From: Lysobacteraceae bacterium
GTDB taxonomy: Bacteria > Pseudomonadota > Gammaproteobacteria > Xanthomonadales > Rhodanobacteraceae
DNA: 64,000 nucleotides
NCBI GenBank assembly: GCA_028870665.1
Contig: JAGWPB010000007.1
Span: 1 to 64,000, forward strand
Direction of reading: 5' to 3'
How positions within the stretch are numbered: position 1 is the first letter of the stretch; each line of letters begins with the position of its first letter. A program made the translations under genes and the position numbers. Under the pieces are notes generated by a model. That model worked only from the letters and a program-made list of their open reading frames with translations, made no database searches and was not told the DNA's origin. Shown piece by piece: positions 38,186 through 48,980 of this stretch.

Positions 38186-39619
38186 TCAATACCGGTAATG
38201 CCCGGGCTTGTACGGCCCTTCGATCGGCACGCCGAGATAGGCGGCCTGCGCGGCGCTGAGCGTGGTCAGCTTGACGCCGATCTTCTCCAGGTGCAGGCGC
38301 GCGACTTCCTCGTCCAGTTTCTTGGGCAGGATGTAGACCTTCGCTTCATAGCGATCCCTGTTCGCCCACAGGTCGATCTGCGCCAGCGTCTGGTTGGAGA
38401 ACGAGTTCGACATCACGAAGCTGGGATGGCCGGTCGCGCAGCCCAGATTGACCAGGCGGCCCTCGGCCAGCAGGAAGATCGAGTTGCCCTTGGCGAACGT
38501 GTACTTGTCCACCTGCGGCTTGATGTTGAGCCGGGTGGCACCCGAGTTGTTGAGCCGGTCGACCTGGATCTCGTTGTCGAAGTGGCCGATGTTGCAGACG
38601 ATCGCCTGATCCTTCATCGCCTGCAGGTGCTCCAGCGTCAGCACGTCCTTGTTGCCGGTGGTGGTGACGTAGATGTCGCCGCGGCCCAGCGTGCTCTCGA
38701 CGGTGTTGACCTCAAAGCCCTCCATCGCCGCCTGCAGCGCGTTGATCGGATCGATTTCGGTGACCACCACGCGCGAGCCGTAAGCACGCAACGAGTGCGC
38801 GCAGCCCTTGCCGACATCGCCGTAACCGCAGACCACGGCGACCTTGCCGGCCAGCATCACGTCCATCGCGCGCTTGAGGCCGTCGGCCAGCGACTCGCGG
38901 CAGCCGTAGAGGTTGTCGAACTTGCTCTTGGTCACCGAGTCGTTGACATTGATCGCCGGCACCAGCAGCGAGCCGGCCTCGGCCAGCTGGTACAGACGAT
39001 GCACGCCGGTGGTGGTCTCTTCCGAGACGCCCTTCCAGTCCTTGACCACGGCGTGCCAGTAGCCCGGGCGCTCGGCGGCGACGCGCTTGAGCAGGTTCTT
39101 GATCACCTGCTCCTCGTGGCTGCCCGACGGCGTGTTGACCCAATCGCTGCCGTTTTCCAGCTCGTAGCCCTTGTGGATCAGCAGGGTCACGTCGCCCCCG
39201 TCATCCACCACCAGCTGCGGGCCCTGCGTGCCGCCGGCAAAGCTCAGCGCATCGAGCGTGCAATCCCAGTATTCCTCCAGCGTCTCGCCCTTCCAGGCGA
39301 ACACCGGCGTGCCGCTGGCGGCGATCGCCGCGGCGGCATGGTCCTGGGTGCTGAAGATGTTGCAGCTCGCCCAGCGCACCTCGGCGCCGAGATCCTTCAG
39401 CGTCTCGATCAGCACCGCGGTCTGGATCGTCATGTGCAGGCTGCCGGTCACGCGCACGCTCTTCAGCGGTCGCGCGGCGGCGTATTTCTTGCGAATCGCC
39501 ATCAGCCCGGGCATTTCCTGTTCGGCGATGTCGATTTCCTTGCGCCCGAAATCGGCCAGGGAAAGGTCGGCGACCTTGAAGTCCTGACCACTGGAGGGTG
39601 TTGTCTTGACGGCATGCAT
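38186..39619 (-). CDS. ahcY: Adenosylhomocysteinase
   Basis: [62 protein letters not shown]...[40 protein letters not shown]. Confidence 0.97.
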   Translation of the reverse strand: MHAVKTTPSSGQDFKVADLSLADFGRKEIDIAEQEMPGLMAIRKKYAAARPLKSVRVTGSLHMTIQTAVLIETLKDLGAEVRWASCNIFSTQDHAAAAIAASGTPVFAWKGETLEEYWDCTLDALSFAGGTQGPQLVVDDGGDVTLLIHKGYELENGSDWVNTPSGSHEEQVIKNLLKRVAAERPGYWHAVVKDWKGVSEETTTGVHRLYQLAEAGSLLVPAINVNDSVTKSKFDNLYGCRESLADGLKRAMDVMLAGKVAVVCGYGDVGKGCAHSLRAYGSRVVVTEIDPINALQAAMEGFEVNTVESTLGRGDIYVTTTGNKDVLTLEHLQAMKDQAIVCNIGHFDNEIQVDRLNNSGATRLNIKPQVDKYTFAKGNSIFLLAEGRLVNLGCATGHPSFVMSNSFSNQTLAQIDLWANRDRYEAKVYILPKKLDEEVARLHLEKIGVKLTTLSAAQAAYLGVPIEGPYKPGHYRY

Positions 39620-39685
39620 GGCGGGTCTCCGGTGAAATGGGGCGCCCGCCCCGGGGGGCGGACGGCGGCGAGGAACTCGCCTCAA

Positions 39686-39761
39686 CCGGGCGCCGTTGCA
39701 GTCGGGCGTCCGCCGAGCCTGGCTCCGGCTTGCACGGAGTCGCAGCGCCCCTCGGCGGGCG
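39686..39761 (-). promoter_or_regulatory. SAH riboswitch
   Basis: Reverse complement CCCGCCGAGGGGCGCTGCGACTCCGTGCAAGCCGGAGCCAGGCTCGGCGGACGCCCGACTGCAACGGCGCCCGG matches the SAH riboswitch core (GAGG.GCGCUGC, GCCAGGCUCGG, GCAACGGCGC). Confidence 0.93.
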
Positions 39762-39799
39762 CGGTGCGGCAGACGCAAGCGCGGCTGCCGCGTGCAGCG

Positions 39800-41014
39800 T
39801 TACTTGCGTCGCGTGAGGCCGGCGTCCGCGCGCAGCGCGTCGGCGCGATCGGTCTTCTCCCAGGAGAACGCGGTATAGGTCTCGCCGTTGGCGAGCTTGA
39901 CCTCGTAGGGTGCGCGGCCGAAGTGGCCGTAGGACGCGGTGGCCTGGTACATCGGATGCACGAGATCGAGCATCCGGATGATGCCGTAGGGACGCAGGTC
40001 GAAGTGCTTGCGGATCAGCTTCTCGATCTTTTCATCGCTGATCTTGCCGGTGCCGAAGGTGGTCACCGAGATCGAGGTCGGGTGGGCGACACCGATGGCA
40101 TAGCTGACCTGGATCTCGCAGCGCTCGGCAATGCCGGCGGCAACGAGATTCTTGGCGACGTAGCGCGCGGCATAGGCCGCCGAGCGATCGACCTTGGACG
40201 GGTCCTTGCCGGAGAACGCGCCGCCACCGTGGCGCGCCCAGCCGCCGTAGCTGTCGACGATGATCTTGCGGCCGGTCAGGCCGCAGTCGCCTACCGGTCC
40301 GCCGATCACGAACTTGCCGGTCGGATTGACATGGATACGCCTGGCCGGAACCTCGTCCAGCCAGACCTTGGGCAGCACCGGTTTGAGGATGTGCTCGCGT
40401 ACCGCCTCGACCAGATCCTTGTGCCTGACCGACGGATCGTGCTGGGTCGAGAGCACGACCGCGTCGATGCCCACGGCCTTCTCGTTTTCGTAACGCAGCG
40501 TGACCTGGCTCTTGGCATCCGGGCGCAGCCACGGCAGCGGCGACTTCTTCGCCTTGCGCACCCTGGCCTGCTGTTCGACCAGGCGGTGCGCGTAGTAGAT
40601 CGCCGCCGGCATCAGCTCCTTGGTCTCGTTGCAGGCGTAGCCGAACATCAGGCCCTGGTCGCCCGCACCCTGCTCTTCCGGCTTCTTGCGATCGACGCCC
40701 TGGTTGATGTCGGGCGACTGCTTGCCGATCAGATTGAGGATGCCGCAGGTGGCGCCATCGAAACCGACATCGCTGGAGTCGTAGCCGATATCGACGATCA
40801 CCTTGCGCGTCAGCGATTCCAGGTCCACCCAGGCGCTGGTGGTCACCTCGCCGGCGACGATCGCCACGCCGGTCTTGACCATCGTCTCGCAGGCCACGCG
40901 CGCGCGCTTGTCCTGCGCCAGGATGGCGTCGAGGACGGCGTCGGAGATCTGGTCGGCGACCTTGTCCGGGTGACCTTCGGACACCGATTCGGAGGTGAAG
41001 AGGTAGCTGCTCAT
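39800..41014 (-). CDS. metK: S-adenosylmethionine synthetase
   Basis: [32 protein letters not shown]...[16 protein letters not shown]...[22 protein letters not shown]. Confidence 0.97.
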   Translation of the reverse strand: MSSYLFTSESVSEGHPDKVADQISDAVLDAILAQDKRARVACETMVKTGVAIVAGEVTTSAWVDLESLTRKVIVDIGYDSSDVGFDGATCGILNLIGKQSPDINQGVDRKKPEEQGAGDQGLMFGYACNETKELMPAAIYYAHRLVEQQARVRKAKKSPLPWLRPDAKSQVTLRYENEKAVGIDAVVLSTQHDPSVRHKDLVEAVREHILKPVLPKVWLDEVPARRIHVNPTGKFVIGGPVGDCGLTGRKIIVDSYGGWARHGGGAFSGKDPSKVDRSAAYAARYVAKNLVAAGIAERCEIQVSYAIGVAHPTSISVTTFGTGKISDEKIEKLIRKHFDLRPYGIIRMLDLVHPMYQATASYGHFGRAPYEVKLANGETYTAFSWEKTDRADALRADAGLTRRK

Positions 41015-41114
41015 GGGCGGGTTATATCCTTCGATGCGGATGAAGGGATGAATTGGAGGCGCGCATGATACACCGCGCATTTCGAGGCTGCAGGGTGGTC
41101 GCGTGGCGCACCGT

Positions 41115-42110
41115 TCAGGCGGCGGACCGCGCGTGCGCCACCCCGGCCGCCAGCGCGTCGAAATAGTCGCGAGTCAGGCGCCACTGCTCCTGCCCGCTCA
41201 CGGCGACGTTGACGACCGCGCGAAAGGCAGCGTTTTCCGCGCGGTCCCGCGCGTACCAGCCGAGATGCTTGCGGGCAATGCGCAAGCCTTGCTGCTCGCC
41301 ATGGAATGCGTACAGCGCCTCGAGGTGGCCAAGCAGGATGTCGCGGATCTCGCGCGGTGAAGGCTCGGGCAACCGCGTACCGATGGCGAGGAAGTGCGCG
41401 ATCTGGCGCAAGATCCACGGCCGCCCCTGCGCGGCACGGCCGATCATCACCGCGTCCGCGCCGGTGACGGCAAGTACCGCGCGCGCCTTCTCCGGCGAGT
41501 CGATGTCGCCGTTGGCGATGACCGGAATGCGGACCGTGGCCTTGACTGCAGCGATCGTGGCGTATTCGGCCTCGCCCTCGTAGCGGTCGGCGCGAGTGCG
41601 TCCGTGCACGGCCAGCGCGGCGATGCCGGCATCCTCGGCGATGCGTGCGATGCGCACGGCATTGCGATGTTCGCGGTCCCAGCCGGTGCGGATCTTCAGC
41701 GTCACCGGCACCGGCACCGCCGCGACCACGGTCGCGAGGATGCGCGCCACCAGCGGCTCGTCCTGCAGCAGCGCCGAACCGGCCCAGACGTTGCACACCT
41801 TCTTCGCCGGACAGCCCATATTGATGTCGATGAGATCGGCGCCATGCTCGACGTTGTAGCGCGCCGCGGCGGCCAGCAGCGCCGGATCGTGACCGGCGAT
41901 CTGCACGCTCACCGGCTCGGGCTCCCCGACATGGTCCATGCGCCGGAGCGACTTGGCCGTGCCCCACAGGCGCGCGTCGGCGCTGGTCATCTCCGACACG
42001 GCCAATCCTGCGCCCAGCCGCTTGCACAGCTGACGAAAAGGCTTGTCGGTGACACCGGCCATCGGAGCCAGAACGACCGGCGGATCGATGCGGTAAGGGC
42101 CGATCAGCAT
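41115..42110 (-). CDS. dusB: tRNA-dihydrouridine synthase (DusB-like)
   Basis: [40 protein letters not shown]...[21 protein letters not shown]. Confidence 0.9.
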   Translation of the reverse strand: MLIGPYRIDPPVVLAPMAGVTDKPFRQLCKRLGAGLAVSEMTSADARLWGTAKSLRRMDHVGEPEPVSVQIAGHDPALLAAAARYNVEHGADLIDINMGCPAKKVCNVWAGSALLQDEPLVARILATVVAAVPVPVTLKIRTGWDREHRNAVRIARIAEDAGIAALAVHGRTRADRYEGEAEYATIAAVKATVRIPVIANGDIDSPEKARAVLAVTGADAVMIGRAAQGRPWILRQIAHFLAIGTRLPEPSPREIRDILLGHLEALYAFHGEQQGLRIARKHLGWYARDRAENAAFRAVVNVAVSGQEQWRLTRDYFDALAAGVAHARSAA

Positions 42111-42387
42111 ATGCCCAGTGTAAGCGAGCACGCCGGGCAGGTCTGCGCGCAAGACCACCCCGGCGGTCCGCGGAGCGGATAGAGCGGGTGGTAAAAACCC
42201 CGCTGCGGCCCGGGTTATCGCGACGGCACCGAGGGTTGCGACGACCGGGTCACGTGCCGGCCCCCGCCCCGCCCCGGCATGACGGCTGCAAACAATGGTG
42301 CCCCCGACTCTCCGCGGATCGGTTTCGGTCGCTGTTTCCTGCACACTACGCGGACCGGCCCGTGCTCGCTGACTGCACGCACCGGCG

Positions 42388-44256
42388 TTGTCGGCCATCG
42401 GGCATGCCATCCGGCGTCGGATGTCGGCTGCGGTGTCTCATCCGCTGCGCGGTCATGGGGTTGTGCGCGTGCTCCGATCCACGCTGGTCTTCGCTATCGG
42501 TCTGGCTGCCGTGGGCACGACCCATGCCGCCACAGCATTCGACCGCGCCTTGTTCCGTCGCGAGGTGGTCGCCAACCCGGCGCAGGCGCTTGCCCAGGGC
42601 CGGAAGCTGCTCGACAGCAATGGGCTGGCACAACATCCCGGCCAGGAGCGCGAGCTGCTGTGGCTGATGGGCCGCGCGGCGCTGCTGAAGGCCGACGATG
42701 CCGCCCTGGCCGAGGTCAACCTGCGTCTTGGCAGCCTGGCCGAGGTGCGCCATGACGACCTGGCAAGGGCCTATGCCGGTTTTCTGCGCGCGTGGCTGCT
42801 GCTCGACCGCGGCAAGACCGACGCCGGGCTCGGCGATGCGCTGCGCGCCGCCGCGCTGCTGCAGGATCGCAGCGATCCGGCCACGCGCGGCCTGGTCGCC
42901 TATCAACTATGCAACGCCTACTCCGAGGCCGGCGACTATCACCGCGCGCAAGCCCAGTGCGACCACGCGCTTGACGCCTACAGCGATCTGCACGATTCCG
43001 AGCGCATCGCCGGCGCGGAGAATCTCAAGGCCGAGGTGCTCTACAACCTCGGCCAGATCCAGGCCAGCATTGCCCTGCTGGAGGATGCGCGCCAGCGTTA
43101 CCACGCGGCGCACGACGCGCCGCGAGCCGGAATCATCGATGACAATCTGGCGCGCCTGGACCTCGAACAGGGCAAGGCCGCGGCGGCGATCCGCCTCTCG
43201 CGCCGCTCGCTGGCCGAGGCGGAACATGCCGGACGTGTCAGTCATGTGATCCTGGCCCGCGCCAACATCGCCCGCGCCGAGTCGGCGCTGGGCCAGCATG
43301 CGGCCGCGCTCGCCGACATCAGCGCCGATGTCGCCGCCGCGCGCCAACATCACCTGGCCGGACTGCTGCCGGATCTGCTCGACACCGAAAGCCGCATCGC
43401 CGAGGCCGCCGGTCGGCTCAAGCAGGCCCTGCATGCCGCGCGCGCCGAGGCAAATGAAATATCGAGCCAGCAGGCCACGATGGATACCGGCGCCGATGTC
43501 GCCGCGCTCGAGGCACGCTTCGCCACGCGCGAAAAGGAACTGCGCATCGGCGAGCTCGAACGCGCCAATCGCATCAAAGCGCTCGAGCTGGTGACCGCGC
43601 AGGCGGACGCGGCCAAGCACCAGGCCCAACTGGCGCGCCAGCAGCTGAAGTTCGCTTTTGCCAGCCTGCTGGCGGTCGGCGCCGGGCTGATCGCGCTGAC
43701 TCTGTTCCTGCTGCTGCGCGGCCAGCGCCAGCATGGCGCGCAGTACCGCGAGCAGGCACTGCGCGATCCGCTGACCGGACTGGAAAACCGCCGCGCCTTC
43801 TTCAGCCGGCTGCAGGCACTGGTCAGCGGGCAGGTCGGCGAGCCACCGCATGCCCTGCTGCTGCTCGACCTCGACCACTTCAAGCAGATCAACGATCGTG
43901 GCGGCCATCCACTGGGCGACATCGTGCTGGTCAGCGTCGCCCGTTGCCTGGAGGAGACGCTGGCCGGAGCCGGCCAGCTGGCGCGCATCGGCGGCGAGGA
44001 GTTCGGTGTGCTGTGCAGCGGACGCGATCCGTCATCTGCACTGACCCTGGGCGAGCGCCTGCGCGCCGCGGTCGCCGGACTGCGGGTGCCGACCGCCGAT
44101 GCGCCCGATCTGACCATCACGCTGAGCGTCGGCGTCGCCGTGCTGGACACCCTCGGCGAGGATGCCGACGCCTGGATCCGGCGCGCCGATCGCGCCCTCT
44201 ATGCGGCCAAGGCGCGCGGCCGCAATACCGTGGTCGAGGCGGCGCCGGCGACCTGA
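42388..44256 (+). CDS. TPR-repeat sensor diguanylate cyclase (GGEEF)
   Basis: TPR-like repeats, TM segment (FAFASLLAVGAGLIALTLFLLL), GGDEF domain RDPLTGLENRRAFF...ARIGGEEFGVL; exact start uncertain. Confidence 0.87.
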   Translation: MSAIGHAIRRRMSAAVSHPLRGHGVVRVLRSTLVFAIGLAAVGTTHAATAFDRALFRREVVANPAQALAQGRKLLDSNGLAQHPGQERELLWLMGRAALLKADDAALAEVNLRLGSLAEVRHDDLARAYAGFLRAWLLLDRGKTDAGLGDALRAAALLQDRSDPATRGLVAYQLCNAYSEAGDYHRAQAQCDHALDAYSDLHDSERIAGAENLKAEVLYNLGQIQASIALLEDARQRYHAAHDAPRAGIIDDNLARLDLEQGKAAAAIRLSRRSLAEAEHAGRVSHVILARANIARAESALGQHAAALADISADVAAARQHHLAGLLPDLLDTESRIAEAAGRLKQALHAARAEANEISSQQATMDTGADVAALEARFATREKELRIGELERANRIKALELVTAQADAAKHQAQLARQQLKFAFASLLAVGAGLIALTLFLLLRGQRQHGAQYREQALRDPLTGLENRRAFFSRLQALVSGQVGEPPHALLLLDLDHFKQINDRGGHPLGDIVLVSVARCLEETLAGAGQLARIGGEEFGVLCSGRDPSSALTLGERLRAAVAGLRVPTADAPDLTITLSVGVAVLDTLGEDADAWIRRADRALYAAKARGRNTVVEAAPAT

Positions 44257-44385
44257 CGGCAACCCGGGCTGCCGCAATCGGCAACGCGGGGGTCACTGCC
44301 ATCCGGCCGAAACGGCGGCATGCCTGCCGCGGGACCGCGATGCCGGGGCCCGGTCCCGGAATCACGATCCGCGGCAAACTCCGGA

Positions 44386-45030
44386 TCAGAGCGTCTTGGT
44401 GCAGAAAAACCAGTCCGCGCACTCGTAACCTTCGTGCATCCGCTGCTCGGCAGCGGCGGTCGTCTGCGGCGGCGGAACGATCACCCTGTCGCCCGGCTGC
44501 CAGCCCTCGGGCGTGGCCACGCCATGCTTGTCGGAGGTCTGCAGCGCGGCGACCAGACGCAGGAACTCGGGAATCGAGCGGCCATTGCTCATCGGGTAGT
44601 AGACCATCGCCCGCAGCACGCCCTTGTCGTCGATGATGAAGGTGGCGCGCACTGCCGAGGTGTCGGAGGCGCCAGGCTGGATCATGCCGTAGGCGTGGGC
44701 CACGCGCATCGACAGGTCCTCGATGATCGGGAACGGGATCTCGATGCCGAACTTGTCCTTGATCGCGCGCGCCCAGGCGATGTGCGCGTAGTTGCTGTCG
44801 ATCGACAGGCCCAGCAGCTCGGTTCCCAGCTTGCGGAAGGCCGGATACGCCTTGGCAAAGGCGATGAACTCGGTGGTACAGACCGGGGTGAAGTCGGCCG
44901 GGTGCGAAAACAGCACCAGCCACTGGCCACGGTAGTCCGAGAGCTTCTTCTCGCCGTGGGTGGTCTTGGCGCTGAAGTCGGGGGCGGGCTCGTTGAGGCG
45001 CGGCAGGCCGGCCGTGGGGGTCTCAGTCAT
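44386..45030 (-). CDS. Peroxiredoxin (1-Cys/Prx6 family)
   Basis: LVLFSHPADFTPVCTTEFIAFAK; C-terminal Prx6-like extension. Confidence 0.92.
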   Translation of the reverse strand: MTETPTAGLPRLNEPAPDFSAKTTHGEKKLSDYRGQWLVLFSHPADFTPVCTTEFIAFAKAYPAFRKLGTELLGLSIDSNYAHIAWARAIKDKFGIEIPFPIIEDLSMRVAHAYGMIQPGASDTSAVRATFIIDDKGVLRAMVYYPMSNGRSIPEFLRLVAALQTSDKHGVATPEGWQPGDRVIVPPPQTTAAAEQRMHEGYECADWFFCTKTL

Positions 45031-45057
45031 TGGATACTCCTGGGCAGCAATGGAATT

Positions 45058-45080
45058 GATATTTCTACATTAGAAATATC
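45058..45080. promoter_or_regulatory. 23-bp perfect palindrome operator upstream of peroxiredoxin
   Basis: GATATTTCTA-CAT-TAGAAATATC, 28 bp upstream of the start codon, AT-rich in a GC-rich context. Confidence 0.65.
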
Positions 45081-45149
45081 TAAACTTATAATACGGATCG
45101 AGCTGCAGCGCTCCCAATCGACACTTGCAATGGCCGCGATCGCCGCCGG

Positions 45150-46139
45150 CTATGGATGCACAGACGTCGCGTGTCGACGTGCGGCAACCTCGTCCCGGGT
45201 CGGCATCGCCGAGGCGGCACCGACACGCTCGGTGCTCAGCCCGGCCGCCGCGCTGGCCCATGCCACCGCCATCGCGAACGTTCCACCTGCAGCGCGTGCC
45301 AGTTCAGCGGCCAGCGCGCCACTGAACGCGTCACCGGCGCCGCTGCTGTCGACGCTGCGCGCCGGAAACGCCGGCACCCGATAAGCCACCGCATCCGCGC
45401 CGCGCAGGCGGGCACTTCCAGCATGCGAGACGAAACAGCCGCGCGCACCCAGGGTGATCACCACCGTCGGCACCGGCAGCCGGCGCGCCAGCGCATGCAG
45501 TTCCGCATCGGTGCCGTCGGCCAGCACACCCGGATCGAGGCACGTGCCGTCGAGGCGGGACAGCAGCGCCACGAACTCGGTTTCATTGGGCGTGACGAGA
45601 TCGCAGGAAGCCAGCAGCATGTGATCAAGTTCGGCGTGAACGGGAGCGGGGTTGAGCAGCGCCAGCGCACCGTGATCCCGCGCAAGACACAACGCCGCTC
45701 GCACCGGCGCGATCCCGGTCTCAAGCTGTGCCAGCACCACGCGGGCCGAGGCGAAATCCGCGCGTGCCGCGCGCACAAACGCCGCATCGAGACGCTCGTT
45801 GGCGGCCAGATGCACGAGGATCCGGTTCTGGCCGTCGGCATCGATCAGCACGCAGGCGCTGCCGGTGGCTGCGCCGGTGACGATCTGCCAGCGGCAGGCC
45901 AGTCCCTCGTGCTCCGCATGGTGTCGCGCGAGGCCGGCGAGCGTGTCGTCGCCGAGCGCGGCAATCAGACAGGTGGGTACACCTTGGCGATGACAGGCCA
46001 TGGCCTGGTTGTAGCCCTTGCCACCCGGCCCGGTCGCGAAACCCAGCGCGCGCCGCGTCTCGCCCGGCTGCGGCAGGCAGTCGCTGCGCCAGGCATAGTC
46101 CTGGTTGTAGCTGCCGACGACGACGACGGCGGGATGCAT
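45150..46139 (-). CDS. rbsK: Ribokinase (PfkB family)
   Basis: VVVVGSYNQDYAWRSDCLPQPGETRRALGFATGPGGKGYNQAMA...DSSGAGDAFSGALAAELA. Confidence 0.9.
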   Translation of the reverse strand: MHPAVVVVGSYNQDYAWRSDCLPQPGETRRALGFATGPGGKGYNQAMACHRQGVPTCLIAALGDDTLAGLARHHAEHEGLACRWQIVTGAATGSACVLIDADGQNRILVHLAANERLDAAFVRAARADFASARVVLAQLETGIAPVRAALCLARDHGALALLNPAPVHAELDHMLLASCDLVTPNETEFVALLSRLDGTCLDPGVLADGTDAELHALARRLPVPTVVITLGARGCFVSHAGSARLRGADAVAYRVPAFPARSVDSSGAGDAFSGALAAELARAAGGTFAMAVAWASAAAGLSTERVGAASAMPTRDEVAARRHATSVHP

Positions 46140-46145
46140 GGTCGT

Positions 46146-47468
46146 CTACAGCGCGTGCAGCACGCCGGCGATGGTGGCGGTCATGAACGTCGCCAGCGAT
46201 CCGCCCAGTACCGCGCGCAGGCCGAAGCGCGCCAGGTCCTGGCGCCGCCCCGGCGCGATGCCACCGATGCCGCCGATCTGGATCGCGATCGAGGAGAAGT
46301 TGGCGAAGCCGCACAGCGCATAGGTGGCGATCAGGCGGCTCTGCGGCAGCAGTTGGCCGAGGTGCTTGGACATGTCGACGTAGGCGACGAACTCGTTGAT
46401 TACCACTTTCTCGCCGATGAAGCTGCCGACCAGCGGCGCGTCGTGCCAGGGCACGCCGATCAGCCACGCCACCGGCGCCAGCACCCAGCCGAAGATCGTC
46501 TGCATGCTCAGCTGCACGTCGCGACCCGAAGTCTGCGACAACCAGTGGTTGATGGTGCCGGCGGGGTCGGCGCCCCAGGCATGCGCGCCCAGCCACTGGA
46601 TCGGCGCATTGAGCAGCGCGATCAGGGCGATGAAGGCCAGCAGCATCGCACCGACGTTGAGCGCCAACTTGAGCCCGTCGCCGGCGCCGGTGGCGGCGGC
46701 GTCGATCACATTGGCGGTGCTGCGCTCGACCTGCATCCTGACCGTGCCGCGGGTCAGCGGCTCGCCAGTCTCGGGAATAAGGATCTTGGCCAGCATCAGC
46801 GTCGCCGGCGCGGCCATGATCGAGGCGGTGAGAAAGTGCTTGGCGTAGAACTCCATCTGCGCCGGATCGTTGTGCCCCAGCAGGCCGACATAGGCCGCCA
46901 TCACCGAGCCGGCGATATGCGCCATGCCGCCGATCATCACCGTCATCAGCTCCGACTCGGTCATGCGCTCGATGTAGGGCTTGATCGTCAGCGGCGCCTC
47001 GGTCTGGCCGATGAACACCGAAGCGCAGACGCTGGTGGTCTCGGCGCCGGACACGCGCATCACCTTGGTGATCACCCAGGCCATGCCGCGCACGATGCGC
47101 TGCATCACGCCGAGGTGATAGAGCACGCCGGTCAGTGCGGCGAAGAACACGATCGTCGGCAGCACCTGCAGAGCGAACACGTAGCCGATGTTCGGATTGG
47201 CGGCGTCGACCAGATTGCCGAAGATGAAGCTGGAGCCGACACTGACGTAGCTCATCAGCCGGACGAAGCCGATCGCCAGCGCATTGAAGATGTCGCGCCC
47301 AAGCGGCACCTTCAGCACGAAGCTGGCAAACACGATCTGCAGGGCGACGCCGGTCGCGACCAGTCTCCAGTCGATCGCGCGGCGGTTGTTCGAAAACATC
47401 GCGGCAATCGACAGCAGCACGGCCAGGCCAAACAGGCCGAACAGGATGCGGCCCAGGACGTCGAGCAT
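46146..47468 (-). CDS. NupC/CNT-family nucleoside transporter
   Basis: GSSFIFGNLVDAANPNIGYVFALQVLPTIVFFAALTGVLYHLGVMQ...SVFIGQTEAPLTIKPYI...KVVINEFVAYVD. Confidence 0.92.
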   Translation of the reverse strand: MLDVLGRILFGLFGLAVLLSIAAMFSNNRRAIDWRLVATGVALQIVFASFVLKVPLGRDIFNALAIGFVRLMSYVSVGSSFIFGNLVDAANPNIGYVFALQVLPTIVFFAALTGVLYHLGVMQRIVRGMAWVITKVMRVSGAETTSVCASVFIGQTEAPLTIKPYIERMTESELMTVMIGGMAHIAGSVMAAYVGLLGHNDPAQMEFYAKHFLTASIMAAPATLMLAKILIPETGEPLTRGTVRMQVERSTANVIDAAATGAGDGLKLALNVGAMLLAFIALIALLNAPIQWLGAHAWGADPAGTINHWLSQTSGRDVQLSMQTIFGWVLAPVAWLIGVPWHDAPLVGSFIGEKVVINEFVAYVDMSKHLGQLLPQSRLIATYALCGFANFSSIAIQIGGIGGIAPGRRQDLARFGLRAVLGGSLATFMTATIAGVLHAL

Positions 47469-47592
47469 GCAGAATCCCCTCTTGCAGCCGGCGGCCGAGA
47501 TCCCGCGCCGGAATGCGCCGCAGCGTAGAGCATCGCGGCGCGCAGCGGCAAGGCATGCGGGACCTGGCCCGGCGTCGCGGCGCGGCGTCGAT

Positions 47593-48975
47593 TCAGGGCA
47601 GCAGCTTGCCGGGGTTGAGGATGCCGTCGGGGTCGAATGCGGCCTTGATACCGTGCATCAGCCCCAGCGCGCCGGGATCGAGTGCGCGGGTCATGAACTC
47701 GCGCTTGGCCAGTCCGATGCCATGCTCGCCCGACAGCGTGCCGTCGAGGCGGATCACCGCGTCGAACAACGCCGCCAGACAGGGCTCGGCGGCAGCCTGC
47801 TCGCGCGCGTCACGCGGCAGCAGGTTGACGTGCAGGTTGCCGTTGCCGGCGTGGCCGAAGCAGACGATCGGCAGCCCATGTCGCGCGGACAGCGCCTTGG
47901 CCGCGGCCACCAGCTCGGGCACGCGGCTGACCGGCACCACCACGTCCTCGTTGATCTTCTGCGGCGACAGGTTGCGCAACGCCGGCGACAGCGCCTTGCG
48001 CACCGCCCACAGCGCCTCGGCCTCGGCGGCCTCGGCGGCAACGCGCAATTCGAGCAGGCCGTCGCCGCGTGCGGCGCGACTGACCGCCGCCACGGCAGCG
48101 GCAAGGGTCTCGGGAGCGCCGTCGACCTCGATCAGCAGCAGCGCACCGGCCTCCGGAACGGCGGCGCCGTCGCGATGCGCGCGCGCCAGCGCCAGCGAGG
48201 TGTCATCGAGAAACTCCAGTGCACAGGGCGTGACCGGCTGCGCCATGATCCGCGCCACGGCATGCGCTGCCGCATCGACATCGACATAGGCAGCGCGCAG
48301 GGTCGCCACGGCCTCGGGTTTCGGCATCAGCCGGAGCGTGGCCTCACTGATCAGCGCCAGCGTGCCCTCGGAGCCGACCAGCAGCCGCACCAGGTCGTAA
48401 CCGGTGGCGCCCTTGGTGGTCGGCGTGCCGCAGCGCAGTTCGGAGCCGCTGCCGGCGACCGCGCGCAATGCCAGCACGTTCTCGCGGGTGGCGCCATATT
48501 TCACCGTGCGCGGGCCGCCGGCGTTGCAGGCGAGATTGCCACCGACCGTGCAGTACGGTGCCGAAGTCGGGTCCGGCGGCCAGAAGAAGCCAAGTTCCGC
48601 CAGCGCGCGCTGCAGATCGCCGTTGAGCAGCCCGGGCTCGACTACCGCGATGCGGTCCTCCGGCACGATGCGCAGGATACGGTTCATGCGCTCGAACGAC
48701 ACCACCACGCCGCCCGCGGTCGGCACCGTGGCACCCGTGGTGTTGGTGCCGCGACCGCGCGCGATCACCGGCACCCGGTGCGTGCGGCAGGCCTGCACCA
48801 GGGCGACGATCTGCTCGTGCCGGTGTGGAAACACCACGGCATCGGCAGCTGCCGAGCGCCGCGAATTGTCGTAGCCGTAGGTCAGCCGGGTCGCCGCGTC
48901 GCAACGCAATGCGGCGCCGGGAAAAATCGCGGCGAGCGCTTCGAACAGCGCCGCAGGCAGGGTGCCGGATGACAT
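47593..48975 (-). CDS. FAD-linked oxidase (GlcD/D-lactate dehydrogenase type)
   Basis: VIARGRGTNTTGATVPTAGGVVVSFERMNRIL...GNLACNAGGPRTVKYGATRENVL...FGHAGNGNLHVNLLP...GTLSGEHGIGLAKREFM. Confidence 0.9.
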   Translation of the reverse strand: MSSGTLPAALFEALAAIFPGAALRCDAATRLTYGYDNSRRSAAADAVVFPHRHEQIVALVQACRTHRVPVIARGRGTNTTGATVPTAGGVVVSFERMNRILRIVPEDRIAVVEPGLLNGDLQRALAELGFFWPPDPTSAPYCTVGGNLACNAGGPRTVKYGATRENVLALRAVAGSGSELRCGTPTTKGATGYDLVRLLVGSEGTLALISEATLRLMPKPEAVATLRAAYVDVDAAAHAVARIMAQPVTPCALEFLDDTSLALARAHRDGAAVPEAGALLLIEVDGAPETLAAAVAAVSRAARGDGLLELRVAAEAAEAEALWAVRKALSPALRNLSPQKINEDVVVPVSRVPELVAAAKALSARHGLPIVCFGHAGNGNLHVNLLPRDAREQAAAEPCLAALFDAVIRLDGTLSGEHGIGLAKREFMTRALDPGALGLMHGIKAAFDPDGILNPGKLLP

Positions 48976-48980
48976 CGCGC

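Noticed and set aside
37919-41068. 1049-aa plus-strand ORF opposite ahcY/metK
   Set aside because: Antisense shadow ORF in high-GC DNA; low-complexity Arg/Asp/His/Gln-rich translation, and the opposite strand encodes certain ahcY and metK.
41015-41114. Possible met box or SAM riboswitch before metK
   Set aside because: No AGACGTCT-like phased 8-mers and no recognisable SAM aptamer in the 100-bp gap.
45156-47528. 790-aa plus-strand ORF opposite rbsK and nupC-like gene
   Set aside because: Antisense artefact; no recognisable domain.
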